A DNA stretch of 64,000 nucleotides from Sphingomonas taxi (GCF_000764535.1 NZ_CP009571.1:2227001-2291000); one strand, 5' to 3'; shown: positions 44,870 to 57,354, counted from the first letter of the stretch. Made by a program: numbers and translations. Notes: generated by a model from the letters alone, not told the origin.

Positions 44870-46327
44870 ATGAATGATCATCAGTCGTCGTCCCATCCAT
44901 CCTATGACGAAGCCGGCCGGCTCGCCGCGCTGCATGCGCTGGCGCTGCTCGACAGCGAACCCGAGAAGGAGTTCGACGCGCTCGTCGCGCTGGCGGCGGA
45001 GCTGCTCGGCTGCCCGATCGCGCTGCTGACGCTGATCGACCAAAAACGGCTGTGGATCAAGGCGAGCACGGTGCCCGGCGAACGGGAGCTCGATCGCGAC
45101 GTCGCCTTCTGCGATCGCACGATCCGCCAGGATCGGCCGCTGATCGTCGACGATCTCACGCAGGACGCGCGGTTCAACAGCTTTCCGCTGGTCACCGATG
45201 CCGGCATTCGCTTCTATGCCGGGACCGCGATCCATGTCGCCGACGGCGCCGGCGTCCGTCAGCCGATCGGCACGCTCTGCGTCCTCGACACCAGTCCGCG
45301 CTCGCTCAACGCCGCCGGCCATGCCGCCTTGGAGCACCTCGCCAGCCTCGCCGAGGCGCTCATCGCGGCGCGGCGGACCGCGATCGAGGCGATCCGCATC
45401 GCCACCACCGGCGAGGAGCTGGTCCGCCGGCTCGAGCGCAAGGAGCGCATCTTCCGCCAGGCCGAGCGGATCGCGATGATCGGATCGTGGCGCATGTCGG
45501 TCGCCGATGCGGCGCTCGAATGGTCGGAGAACGTGTTCCGCATCCACGGCCTGCCGGTCGGCGCGGTGCCGCCGCTCGACGGCGCGCTCGATTTCTATCC
45601 GCCGCACGCCCGCATGATGGTCGCCGATACGATCCGCCAGGCGCTGGAGACCGGCGAGCCGTTCGAATTCGACACCGATCTGATCACCGCCGACGGCCGC
45701 CGCCGCCGGGTGCGTGCCGCCGCCGAGGTCGAGGCGTCCGACGGCATCGTCCAGGCGCTGGTCGGCGTGTTTCAGGACATCACCGGACAGCATGAGCTGG
45801 AAACGCGGCTGCGCCATTCCGCGGATACCGACGCGCTGACCGGTATTCCCAATCGCGCGGCGTTCGACCGCGAGCTGGATCACGCGATGCGGCGGGCGCG
45901 GATCGACGGATCGCCGCTGATGCTGGCGCTGATCGACCTCGACGGGTTCAAGGACATCAACGATGCGCTGGGCCACGGCGTCGGCGACGACGTGCTGCGG
46001 TTGACCGGTGCGGCGCTGACCGAGCCGTGGCTGCGCAATTGCTTCACCGCGCGGATCGGCGGCGACGAATTCGCGGTGGTGATCACCGATCCGGTGATGA
46101 TTGCCGACCCCGACCGGCTACGTGATCGGCTCGAGGCGGCATTGCACATCCCGGTCGAGAGCGGTGGCATCACGATGACGAGCGCCGGTTCGGTCGGGCT
46201 CGCGACGTTCGACGCCGATTGCCATTCGCTGCGCGATTTCGCCCGCCGCGCGGACGTCGTCCTCTATGCCGCAAAACGCGCCCGCGTCGGCCAGACGCAG
46301 CGCGCGAACGTCCGCAAGGCCGCTTAA
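44870..46327 (+). CDS. GAF-PAS-GGDEF diguanylate cyclase
   Basis: The 485-residue cytoplasmic protein makes cyclic di-GMP. A GAF domain (about residues 20-165, with CPIALLTLIDQKRLWIKA and RDVAFCDRTI, shown in part) is followed by a PAS domain (about 195-310). The GGDEF domain begins DALTGIPNRAAF and its active site is GGDEF (397-401) in ARIGGDEFAVV. No RxxD inhibitory site precedes it by five residues, so product feedback may be absent. No membrane segment is seen. ATG 44870 was preferred to a GTG two codons upstream. The signal sensed by the GAF and PAS domains is unknown. Confidence 0.9.
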   Translation: MNDHQSSSHPSYDEAGRLAALHALALLDSEPEKEFDALVALAAELLGCPIALLTLIDQKRLWIKASTVPGERELDRDVAFCDRTIRQDRPLIVDDLTQDARFNSFPLVTDAGIRFYAGTAIHVADGAGVRQPIGTLCVLDTSPRSLNAAGHAALEHLASLAEALIAARRTAIEAIRIATTGEELVRRLERKERIFRQAERIAMIGSWRMSVADAALEWSENVFRIHGLPVGAVPPLDGALDFYPPHARMMVADTIRQALETGEPFEFDTDLITADGRRRRVRAAAEVEASDGIVQALVGVFQDITGQHELETRLRHSADTDALTGIPNRAAFDRELDHAMRRARIDGSPLMLALIDLDGFKDINDALGHGVGDDVLRLTGAALTEPWLRNCFTARIGGDEFAVVITDPVMIADPDRLRDRLEAALHIPVESGGITMTSAGSVGLATFDADCHSLRDFARRADVVLYAAKRARVGQTQRANVRKAA

Positions 46328-46368
46328 CGCTTTCCGACGAGTCGCCGAGCCCCCATATGGGGCGCGTC

Positions 46369-48540
46369 ATGTCCTCGCGTGCCCGCGTCCTCGTCCTCAA
46401 CTCCGCGCTCGGTCCGCTCGATTATCGCGTGCCGGCGGGCATGGCGGTCGAGCCGGGCTCGGTCGTCATCGCGCCCTTGGGGCCGCGTCAGCTGCTCGGC
46501 GTCGTCTGGGAACCCGAGCGGCTGCCCTCGGATGCAGAGGTCGGCGACAACCGGCTGCGGCCGCTGCTCGGTACGGTCGACGTCCCGCCGCTCGCCGCGC
46601 CGCTGCGCCGGCTGGTAGAGTGGACCGCAGATTATTATCTCGCGCCGCCCGCCGCGGTGGTGCGGATGACGCTCGCCTCCACCTCCGCGCTGGAGGGATC
46701 GCGCACCGCCACCGAATATCGCGCCACCGGCATCGTCCCGCCGCGCCTCACGCCGCAGCGCGAACAGGCGCTGGAGCGGATCGGCGACCGGCAGGGCCTG
46801 ATCCGCGAACTCGCCACCGCCGCCGACGTTTCCGACGCGGTGATCCGCGGCCTCGTCAAGGCGGGCGCGATCGAGGCGGTCGAAGTGGCGATCGACAGCC
46901 CCTATCCGCATCCCGACCCCGCCTTCGGTCCGCCGCAGCTCGCCGGCGAACAGCAGGCGGCGGCGGCGACTTTGGTCGAGGGGGTCGCCGCGCACGCATT
47001 CCGCCCCACGTTGCTCGACGGCGTCACCGGCTCGGGCAAGACCGAGGTCTATTTCGAGGCGGTCGCCGAGGCGATCCGGCAGGGGCGGCAATGTCTCGTC
47101 CTGCTCCCCGAGATCGCGCTGACCGAGCCGTTCCTCAAGCGCTTCCACGACCGTTTCGGCTGCGAGCCGGTGGCGTGGCATTCCGGGCTGCGCTCGACCC
47201 AGCGCCGCCGCGCGTGGCGGGCGATCGCGAACGGCGAGGCGCTGGTGACGGTCGGCGCGCGCTCGGCGCTGTTCCTGCCCTATCGCAACCTCGGCCTGAT
47301 CGTCGTCGACGAGGCGCATGAGACGAGCTTCAAGCAGGAAGAGGGCGTCCATTACCACGCCCGCGACGTCGCGGTGATGCGCGGCAAGTTCGAAGGCTGC
47401 CCGGTGATCCTCGCCAGCGCCACGCCGGCGATCGAGACGCGGCAGCAGGTCGCGCTCGGCCGCTATGCGGAGCTCAAGCTGCCCGGCCGCTACGGCGCCG
47501 CGGAGATGCCGACGATTGAGGCGATCGACCTGATCCAGCAGCCGCCCGAACGCGGCCGCTGGCTTGCGCCCAAGCTCGTCACCGCGCTGGAGGAGACGCT
47601 GGCCAAGGGCGAACAGTCGCTGCTGTTCCTCAACCGCCGCGGCTATGCGCCGCTGACGCTGTGCCGGACCTGCGGGCATCGCTTCCAATGCCCCAATTGC
47701 ACCGCCTGGATGGTCGAGCACCGGCTGACGCGGCGGCTCGCCTGCCATCATTGCGGGCATGTGCTGCCGACGCCGCGCGCCTGCCCCGAATGCAAGGAGG
47801 AGGACAGCCTCGTCGCCTGCGGTCCCGGCGTCGAGCGGATCGCCGACGAGGTCACCGCGCTGTTCCCCGAAGCCAAGACCGCAGTCGTCACCTCCGACAC
47901 GATCTGGTCGCCGGCCAAGGCGGCGGAATTCGTCGGGCGGATGGAGGCGGGCGACATCGACATCGTCGTCGGCACGCAATTGGTGACCAAGGGCTATCAC
48001 TTCCCCAACCTGACGCTCGTCGGGGTGGTCGACGCCGACCTCGGGCTGGAGGGCGGCGATTTGCGCGCCGCCGAGCGCACCTTCCAGCAGATCCGCCAGG
48101 TGTCGGGACGCGCCGGGCGTGGCGCCAAGCCGGGGCACGTGTTCATCCAGACGCACAGCCCCAAGGCGCAGGTGATGCAGGCGCTGGTCACCGGCGATGC
48201 CGACGCCTTCTACGAGGCGGAGACCGAGGCGCGGCGCGATGCCGGTGCGCCGCCATTCGGTCGCTATGCGGCGATCGTCGTTTCGTCGGAGGAACAGGCC
48301 TGCGCCAATGAGATCGCGCGGCTGGTGGCGCGCTCGGCGCCGCAGGTCGACGGCATGGCGGTCTACGGCCCTGCCCCCGCGCCGCTGGCGATGCTGCGCG
48401 GCCGCCACCGCTATCGGCTGCTCGTCCATGCCCGCCGTGCGCTCGACGTGCAGGACGTGATCCGCGACTGGCTGGGCGCACTCGACTGGCCGGCAAAAGC
48501 ACGCGTGACGGTGGACGTCGATCCGTATAACTTCCTTTAG
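46369..48540 (+). CDS. priA: Primosomal protein N' (replication restart helicase PriA)
   Basis: The 723-residue helicase restarts stalled forks. Domains: N-terminal DNA-binding (RVLVLNSALGPLDYRVPAG), Walker A in TGSGKTEVYFEAV, DEAH in IVVDEAHETSFKQEEG, the zinc cluster (CRTCGHRFQCPNC, CHHCGHVLPTPRACPEC), and the later helicase motifs (QLVTKGYHFPNLTLVGV, QVSGRAGR). ATG 46369 (GGGGCG upstream) was preferred; ATG 46357 is possible. It is complete. Confidence 0.97.
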   Translation: MSSRARVLVLNSALGPLDYRVPAGMAVEPGSVVIAPLGPRQLLGVVWEPERLPSDAEVGDNRLRPLLGTVDVPPLAAPLRRLVEWTADYYLAPPAAVVRMTLASTSALEGSRTATEYRATGIVPPRLTPQREQALERIGDRQGLIRELATAADVSDAVIRGLVKAGAIEAVEVAIDSPYPHPDPAFGPPQLAGEQQAAAATLVEGVAAHAFRPTLLDGVTGSGKTEVYFEAVAEAIRQGRQCLVLLPEIALTEPFLKRFHDRFGCEPVAWHSGLRSTQRRRAWRAIANGEALVTVGARSALFLPYRNLGLIVVDEAHETSFKQEEGVHYHARDVAVMRGKFEGCPVILASATPAIETRQQVALGRYAELKLPGRYGAAEMPTIEAIDLIQQPPERGRWLAPKLVTALEETLAKGEQSLLFLNRRGYAPLTLCRTCGHRFQCPNCTAWMVEHRLTRRLACHHCGHVLPTPRACPECKEEDSLVACGPGVERIADEVTALFPEAKTAVVTSDTIWSPAKAAEFVGRMEAGDIDIVVGTQLVTKGYHFPNLTLVGVVDADLGLEGGDLRAAERTFQQIRQVSGRAGRGAKPGHVFIQTHSPKAQVMQALVTGDADAFYEAETEARRDAGAPPFGRYAAIVVSSEEQACANEIARLVARSAPQVDGMAVYGPAPAPLAMLRGRHRYRLLVHARRALDVQDVIRDWLGALDWPAKARVTVDVDPYNFL

Positions 48541-48574
48541 CGGACCAATTCAGGTCCAACAGGGGGTGTGGCGA

Positions 48575-49561
48575 ATGACGACACGGCGCGGATTTCTCGG
48601 CGGGGCGGCGGCGACTGCGGGCGTGGCATCACTGGCCAGCGCGGCGCAGCCGGGCGGCGGCGCGATGATCGTCTCGACCTGGGATTTCGGCGCGGCGGCC
48701 AATGACGCCGCCTTCGCGCGGCTCAAGGCGGGCGGCACGCTGATCGACGCGGTCGAGGCGGGCGGCATGGTGCCCGAGGCGGACCCGAACAACCATTCGG
48801 TCGGCTACAGCGGCTATCCCGATCGCGACGGCCATGTCACGCTCGACGCGGTCATCATGGACGACCGCGGCGGTGTCGGCGCGGTGGCGGCGCTGGAGGA
48901 TACGGTCCACGCCATCTCGGTCGCGCGGCGGGTGATGGAGAAGACGCCGCACACCTTCATCGTCGGCGAGGGCGCGACGCGCTTCGCCCGCGACCAGGGC
49001 TTTCCCAAGGTCAATCTGCTCACCCCCGAAGCGGAGAAGGCGTGGCGCGACTGGCTCAAGACCTCGCAATACAGACCGGAAGCGAACATCGAGAACCGCC
49101 GGCCGCGCGGCGGCGCGCTCGACCATGACACGATCGGTCTGCTTGCGCGGACCGCAGACGGGCGGATGGCGGGGGCGTGCACGACCTCAGGCATGGCGTT
49201 CAAGATGCGTGGGCGGGTCGGCGATTCGCCGCAGGTCGGCGCGGGCCTTTACGTCGAGGCGGGCGTCGGCGCGGCGACCTCGACCGGGCTCGGCGAGGAA
49301 GTGACGCGGGTGTCGGGCAGTGCGCGCGTGGTGGCGTCGATGCGCGCCGGCCTGTCGCCGCAGGCGGCGTGCGAGGAGGTGGTCCGACATATCGCCAAGC
49401 TGCGCGGCGATGCGATCAAGGGGACGCAGGTCGGCTTTCTCGCGCTGTCGCCAAAGGGCGAGGTCGGCGCCTTCTGCCTGCTGCCGGGGTTCACCTATGC
49501 GGTGACCGACTCGGAGGGCGTGACGGTGGTGAAGAAGGGGCCGTCGCTGTTCGCGGCATGA
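48575..49561 (+). CDS. Tat-exported N4-glycosylasparaginase / isoaspartyl peptidase family protein
   Basis: The 328-residue protein has a twin-arginine leader (TTRRGFLGGAAATAGVASLASA, given in part). The fold is Ntn hydrolase: the autoproteolytic nucleophile T186 lies in GGALDHDTIGLLA, preceded by the HDT signature of glycosylasparaginases. Such enzymes autocleave before the threonine. Export by Tat suggests a periplasmic or cell-surface role in glycoprotein or isoaspartyl-peptide breakdown. ATG 48575 with AGGGGG upstream fits best. It ends before a hairpin at 49635-49661. Confidence 0.85.
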   Translation: MTTRRGFLGGAAATAGVASLASAAQPGGGAMIVSTWDFGAAANDAAFARLKAGGTLIDAVEAGGMVPEADPNNHSVGYSGYPDRDGHVTLDAVIMDDRGGVGAVAALEDTVHAISVARRVMEKTPHTFIVGEGATRFARDQGFPKVNLLTPEAEKAWRDWLKTSQYRPEANIENRRPRGGALDHDTIGLLARTADGRMAGACTTSGMAFKMRGRVGDSPQVGAGLYVEAGVGAATSTGLGEEVTRVSGSARVVASMRAGLSPQAACEEVVRHIAKLRGDAIKGTQVGFLALSPKGEVGAFCLLPGFTYAVTDSEGVTVVKKGPSLFAA

Positions 49562-49634
49562 GGCCCGGCTCGCGCGAATATGCCGTCGATCCAGGCGTTT
49601 ACTGCGCGAACATGGACAACATGGACACCTTAAT

Positions 49635-49661
49635 GGAAACGATCGCCTCCCGATCGTTTCC
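49635..49661. terminator. Hairpin with GGAAACGATCG arms
   Basis: GGAAACGATCG (49635-49645) pairs perfectly with CGATCGTTTCC (49651-49661) around a 5-base loop. A T-rich tail (GTTTCTG) follows on the plus strand. It lies between the asparaginase-like gene and atpC, which are convergent, and can serve as the terminator of either or both. Confidence 0.75.
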
Positions 49662-49746
49662 GTTTCTGCACAGATGGGAAAGAGCCGGGTGTACGGCCCT
49701 CCCCTAGCAGCGCCGCGCCGTGTAGGACAGCGCGGCCAGTCGGGCC

Positions 49747-49998
49747 TCAGGCGGCGCGTTCGGCCAGCACGGTCAGGCCCTTGGCGTTGACCTCGGCGAA
49801 GCCGCCCTGGATCGCGATCGTCTCGGGCTGGCCACCCTCGGTGCGATAGACCGACAGCGCACCGTCGCGCACCGTCGACATCAGCGGCGCATGGCCTTCG
49901 AGCACGCCGAAGTCACCCTCGGTGCCGGGGACGACGACCATATAGACGTCCTCGGAACGGACGAGCTTCTCAGGCGTGACGAGTTCGAAATGGAGCAT
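49747..49998 (-). CDS. atpC: ATP synthase F1 subunit epsilon
   Basis: The 83-residue protein has the N-terminal beta-sandwich of epsilon ([40 protein letters not shown], shown only in part) and [18 protein letters not shown]. It lacks the C-terminal helical domain of longer epsilon subunits, as is common in alphaproteobacteria. ATG 49998 was chosen because LHFELVTPE is the conserved start. It is last in the F1 cluster and is separated from atpD by a 390-bp gap containing another gene. Confidence 0.95.
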   Translation of the reverse strand: MLHFELVTPEKLVRSEDVYMVVVPGTEGDFGVLEGHAPLMSTVRDGALSVYRTEGGQPETIAIQGGFAEVNAKGLTVLAERAA

Positions 49999-49999
49999 G

Positions 50000-50107
50000 T
50001 TATCGCAAGGTCCTGAGCGCGATGCCCGTGATGCAGGCAATGATGTACATGGCGGCGACGAATTGGGCGATCGCCCAATTTCCGCGCGCGCGGAATGGAT
50101 CGATCAC
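50000..50107 (-). CDS. Possible small membrane peptide between the frameshifted gene and atpC
   Basis: A 35-codon frame starts at GTG 50107 and reads through a hydrophobic segment ([15 protein letters not shown]) to a stop at 50000, 1 bp before atpC. The GTG overlaps the stop codon that the neighbouring gene would have if its frameshift were repaired (GTGA), an arrangement used repeatedly in this window. This supports a separate small gene, but its own sequence is short and no homologue is recalled. Confidence 0.35.
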   Translation of the reverse strand: MIDPFRARGNWAIAQFVAAMYIIACITGIALRTLR

Positions 50108-50353
50108 AGCTTCAACACCGCGATCAGAATGCCAGCCGTGGCGACGATAACGACCCATCAGCCAGGTCAGCAACTGCGTCTTCGCGCTTCCCAGTCGCGC
50201 GCTGAGCCGTTCTTCCATGAGCTGGATATCGGACTTGGTCGCAACCCCGTCCGTTACCGCCCGACCGATGGCAGCAGCGATCGCCTCCGCCTGCGCGGCG
50301 GGAAGTTCGGTGGCCTTCAGGTCCCGGGCGATCGAGAGCGTATCGACGTTCAC
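50000..50353 (-). CDS. Coiled-coil/membrane protein of unknown function, apparently frameshifted
   Basis: The open frame (117 codons from GTG 50353) has an N-terminal amphipathic part ([20 protein letters not shown]), then [19 protein letters not shown], resembling DUF1640-like coiled-coil proteins that anchor at the membrane. At about 50153-50158, next to a run of three C (three G on the coding strand), the expected membrane helix lies in another frame: from there one base shift reads [16 protein letters not shown] and stops at 50104-50106. The continuing frame reads unrelated residues and then a second hydrophobic stretch (50107-50000). Either a sequencing indel or a real mutation is likely. 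It lies between atpD and atpC. Confidence 0.6.
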   Translation of the reverse strand: MNVDTLSIARDLKATELPAAQAEAIAAAIGRAVTDGVATKSDIQLMEERLSARLGSAKTQLLTWLMGRYRRHGWHSDRGVEAVIDPFRARGNWAIAQFVAAMYIIACITGIALRTLR

Positions 50354-50388
50354 GAACCCAGCCTAACCGAACCTCCTGCCGAAGTCGA

Positions 50389-52780
<2,392 letters not shown>

Positions 52781-52793
52781 TGTTGTCCTTCAT

Positions 52794-52871
52794 GTGCTCC
52801 TGCGCAGGCAGGAGCCCAGGGTTACCAAGCGAGCCGCTCTGGGCTCTGGGCTCCGGCTTGCGCAGGAGCAC
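52794..52871. repeat. Nested inverted repeat between atpA and atpG
   Basis: The outer arms GTGCTCCTGCGCA (52794-52806) and TGCGCAGGAGCAC (52859-52871) are perfect 13-bp complements. Inside, GGAGCCCAG and CTGGGCTCC pair again. The whole is a strong stem structure in an operon, 6 bp after the atpA stop. It may protect the upstream mRNA or lower downstream expression. The CTCCTGCG type of stem is a common dispersed element in this group. Confidence 0.8.
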
Positions 52872-52877
52872 CGGATG

Positions 52878-54413
<1,536 letters not shown>

Positions 54414-54983
54414 TTAGCCCTTCATCGCGTGCGCGAGAGTATTGAGACGGGTGCGGATCGACGAATCGATCATCTGTGAACCGATGCGGACGACCAGGCC
54501 GCCGAGCAAATCGGGGTCGACCGACAGGTCGACGGAGACGTCGCGGCCGACGCGCTGGCGGAGCTGCTGCTTGAGCTCGACGACCTGCTCGTCGTTCAGC
54601 GGATGCGCGCTGGTCACCTCGGCGGCGATCTCGCCGCGGTGGCGCGCGGCGAGCTGGCGGAAGGCGCGGATGATCGCGGGCAGCTGGCCGAGGCGGCGGT
54701 TCTCGGCGAGGACGCCGAGGAAATTCTTGGTGGTGGCGTCGACGCCGAGCGCATCGGCGGTGGCGAGCACCGCCTTCACCGCGGCGCCGCGGGCGACCAG
54801 CGGGCTGACGGTGAGTGCGCGGAAATCGGCGCTTTCGTTCAGCGCGTCGCGCACATTGGCGAGGCTGGATTCGACGGTGTCGATCGTCCTGGCGTCGCGC
54901 GCGAGATCGAACAGGGCGATCGCGTAACGCCCACCCAGGCTCGCCTGAATACCGCCGCCAGAAGTACCGATGGATGTCTCCAC
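54414..54983 (-). CDS. atpH: ATP synthase F1 subunit delta
   Basis: The 189-residue OSCP-type subunit links F1 to the peripheral stalk. It has GGRYAIALFDLARD at the N-terminus, NFLGVLAENRRLGQLPAIIRAFR, and the C-terminal DPDLLGGLVVRIGSQMIDSSIRTRL, shown in part; these are the family signatures. The GTG at 54983 was preferred to a GTG at 55040, because the extra 19 residues do not resemble delta subunits. It is the first gene of the F1 operon. Confidence 0.95.
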   Translation of the reverse strand: METSIGTSGGGIQASLGGRYAIALFDLARDARTIDTVESSLANVRDALNESADFRALTVSPLVARGAAVKAVLATADALGVDATTKNFLGVLAENRRLGQLPAIIRAFRQLAARHRGEIAAEVTSAHPLNDEQVVELKQQLRQRVGRDVSVDLSVDPDLLGGLVVRIGSQMIDSSIRTRLNTLAHAMKG

Positions 54984-55060
54984 GGAGCTGAAGTCCTCGT
55001 GCCGAATGTTGGCCCATGGGGAAGAGGGCGCGCGATGCACGCCTGCTATGGGTGGCGGGC

Positions 55061-55088
55061 GGCTAGCATGAGGGGGCGGTTAGCGCAA
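55061..55088 (-). promoter_or_regulatory. Possible promoter of the F1 operon
   Basis: On the minus strand TTGCGC (55088-55083) and CTAGCC (55066-55061) are separated by 16 bp, about 80 bp before the atpH start. The TTGC-type -35 fits sphingomonad promoters, but the -10 match is poor. Confidence 0.25.
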
Positions 55089-55134
55089 GTATCGAGCGCG
55101 CAAAGTGGTGTGCCGGCGGGGGTTTGGAGGTGGT

Positions 55135-55288
55135 GAATTCCTCCCCCGCAAGGGGGAGGGGGACCGTTCGGCGCAGCCGAATGGTGGAGGGGGAGGACAG
55201 GGTGGGAGCTTTGTAGCGAAGCTTCCACCCTGTCCTCCCCCTCCGTCAGCGCTACGCGCTGCCACCTCCCCCTTGCGGGGGAGGAATT
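55135..55288. repeat. Long compound palindrome (154 bp)
   Basis: The outer arms (55135-55159 and 55265-55288) form a 24-bp perfect inverted repeat, each arm itself a CCTCCCCC hairpin with GCAA or TTGC loops. An inner 26-bp pair (55186-55211 and 55219-55244) with one mismatch surrounds a 7-base loop. The segment GTCAGCGCTACGCGCTGCC (55245-55263) matches the core of the 14121-14253 element in reverse. With the flanks it fills the 360-bp gap between atpH and the next gene, where no coding region is seen. It resembles a non-autonomous palindromic element. Confidence 0.85.
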
Positions 55289-55343
55289 AGGGCTTTCGTT
55301 CAGGATCGTGCGGGTAAGACCACTCCCGGCAGATGGAGACAGG

Positions 55344-56279
55344 ATGATGCGGTGGTGGGCGGCGGTGGCGATCGGAGCGATGCTCGCCCTGCCCGCGGCC
55401 GCCGAAACGCTGCGCGTCGAGGGCGTCTTCGCGGCGCAGGCACGCGAGGCGAGCCTGTTGCCGACGATCGGCGTCGGGCCGTTCACCGGGCCGGACGGCG
55501 CGGAGCTCGCCGATGCGATCGAGCGGCGGCTGGCGAAGCTCGGCGCGGACGGGCTGCCGCACGTGCGGCTGATCCCGCCGGCCTTGCGCCCCGACGGGCT
55601 GTTCACCGGCCGCACCGGGGTGCAGGTCGCGAGCAGCGACTATCGCGAGGGGCGCGAGCGCTGCGCCGAGAAGAAGGACGGCAAATGCACGCGCAGGGAA
55701 CGCTTTAGCGTCGCCTGCGTCCGCCGTACGGTGGCGTTGCGCGCCGATCTGGAGGTGCGGCGGCGTAGCGGCGCGCTGCCCTATGCGGTCGCCAAGACGC
55801 GCGACGACCGCAGCGACTGGTGCGAAGACCGCGGTGTCGCGACCAATGTCGAGGGCGTGGTGAGCGGCATGATCGAATCGGTCGCCGCCGAGGTGCAGCA
55901 CGATCTCGCCCCGCATGCGGAGGATTATACCGTCCGCGTGATCGAGACGCGCGACGGCCTGCCCGCCGATGCCGCGGCGCGGTTCAAACAGGCGGTGAAG
56001 CTGACCAAGCACGATCCCGCCGCCGCCTGCGCTGCCTTCGCCGAGGTCGACCGGATGGCGCCGGACCATGGCGCGACGGCGTTCAATCTGGCGCTATGCG
56101 CGGAATCGGCCGGGCGGTATCGCGAGGCGGCGGATCGCTATGCCCGCGCGCGGCTGTTCGCGCCTTATGCCGGCGGCGAGGTGAGCAAGGGGCTGGCGCG
56201 CGTGACCGCGCTGGCGGCGGGCGCGCAGGACGTCGCGCTGATGCGTAGCCGGCCGCCGGTGACCGGCAGCGGCTTTTGA
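55344..56279 (+). CDS. Secreted protein with C-terminal TPR-like repeats, unknown function
   Basis: The 311-residue protein has a signal peptide (MMRWWAAVAIGAMLALPAAA). The mature N-terminal part contains a cysteine-bearing segment (ERCAEKKDGKCTRRERFSVACVRR, shown in part). The C-terminal part (about residues 215-290) has helical repeats resembling TPR (AAARFKQAVKLTKHDPAAACAAFAEVDRM and FNLALCAESAGRYREAADRYARA, in part). It is predicted periplasmic. ATG 55344 follows GGAGACAGG. No family name is recognised. Confidence 0.7.
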   Translation: MMRWWAAVAIGAMLALPAAAETLRVEGVFAAQAREASLLPTIGVGPFTGPDGAELADAIERRLAKLGADGLPHVRLIPPALRPDGLFTGRTGVQVASSDYREGRERCAEKKDGKCTRRERFSVACVRRTVALRADLEVRRRSGALPYAVAKTRDDRSDWCEDRGVATNVEGVVSGMIESVAAEVQHDLAPHAEDYTVRVIETRDGLPADAAARFKQAVKLTKHDPAAACAAFAEVDRMAPDHGATAFNLALCAESAGRYREAADRYARARLFAPYAGGEVSKGLARVTALAAGAQDVALMRSRPPVTGSGF

Positions 56280-56328
56280 AAGCAAGCCGCGGGATGGGGC
56301 GCGGCGCGCGATCGGCTATCGGAGCGAC

Positions 56329-57354
56329 ATGAGCACCATCGATCAGGACGCGGCCTGGGCCGCCTTCGAGCGCCGCGACCGGACGCAGGACGGCGCGTTC
56401 GTCGTCGCGGTGCGCACCACGGGCATCTATTGCAAGCCGAGCTGCCCCGCGCGGCATCCGCGGCGCGACAACGTCAGCTTCCTCGCCGACGGCGCGGCGG
56501 CGCGCGCGGCGGGCTATCGCGCCTGCCTGCGCTGCAAACCCGACGACGTCGCCCGCGACAGCCGGGCGGTGGCCGAGGCGATCGCGCTGATCGCGGCGGC
56601 GGAGGAACCGGTCGGGCTGGCGGCGCTCGCCGCGCGGGTCGGCTATGCGCCGCATCATTTCCAGCGCTTGTTCACCCGCGCGACCGGGGTCAGCCCCGCC
56701 GCTTATGCGCGCGCGCTGCGCGCCGGACGCGCGGCGGACGCGTTGCAGCAGGCGGACCGCGTCACCGATGCGATCTACGACGCGGGCTATGGCGCGGCGA
56801 GCCGCTTCTATGCCGATGGCGCCAGGCGGCTCGGCATGGCGCCGTCGGTCTGGGCGCGCGGCGGTGCGGGCGCGACGATCCGCTGGACGCAGGTCGCGAC
56901 GTCGCTGGGGCCGCTGCTCGTCGCGGCGACCGACAAGGGGCTGTGCCGGGTGGCGTTCGACGAGGATGCGGCGGCGCTGGCGGCGCGCTTCCCGCGGGCG
57001 GAGATCGCGCCGGGCGACACGGCGCTAGCCGGCCTTGCCGCGGCGGTGGTGGCGCTGGTCGAGACGCCCGGCCGCGACGCCGCGCTGCCGCTCGACGTGC
57101 GCGGCACCGCCTTTCAGGAAGCGGTGTGGCAGGCGCTGAAGACGATCCCGGCGGGCGAGACGCGCAGCTATGCCGAGCTGGCCGCGCTCGCCGGCCAGCC
57201 GGGCGCGGTGCGCGCGGCGGGGACGGCATGCGGCAGCAACCCGCTGGCGGTGGTCGTCCCCTGCCACCGCGTCACGCGCAGCGACGGCGGGCTCGGCGGC
57301 TATGCCTATGGCGTCGAGCGCAAGCGCGCGCTGCTGGCGCGCGAGGGCGGGTGA
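56329..57354 (+). CDS. ada: Ada-type O6-alkylguanine-DNA methyltransferase and transcriptional regulator
   Basis: The 341-residue protein joins an N-terminal Ada zinc domain (C35, C39, C66, C69; GIYCKPSCPARHPRR and CLRCKPDD), an AraC-type HTH domain (VGLAALAARVGYAPHHFQRLF, about 95-180), and a C-terminal methyltransferase domain with the alkyl-accepting C312 in VVVPCHRVTRSDG. It repairs O6-methylguanine and, when methylated on the N-terminal cysteine, activates repair genes. All three modules look intact. An AlkB or AlkA partner is not present nearby. Confidence 0.93.
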   Translation: MSTIDQDAAWAAFERRDRTQDGAFVVAVRTTGIYCKPSCPARHPRRDNVSFLADGAAARAAGYRACLRCKPDDVARDSRAVAEAIALIAAAEEPVGLAALAARVGYAPHHFQRLFTRATGVSPAAYARALRAGRAADALQQADRVTDAIYDAGYGAASRFYADGARRLGMAPSVWARGGAGATIRWTQVATSLGPLLVAATDKGLCRVAFDEDAAALAARFPRAEIAPGDTALAGLAAAVVALVETPGRDAALPLDVRGTAFQEAVWQALKTIPAGETRSYAELAALAGQPGAVRAAGTACGSNPLAVVVPCHRVTRSDGGLGGYAYGVERKRALLAREGG

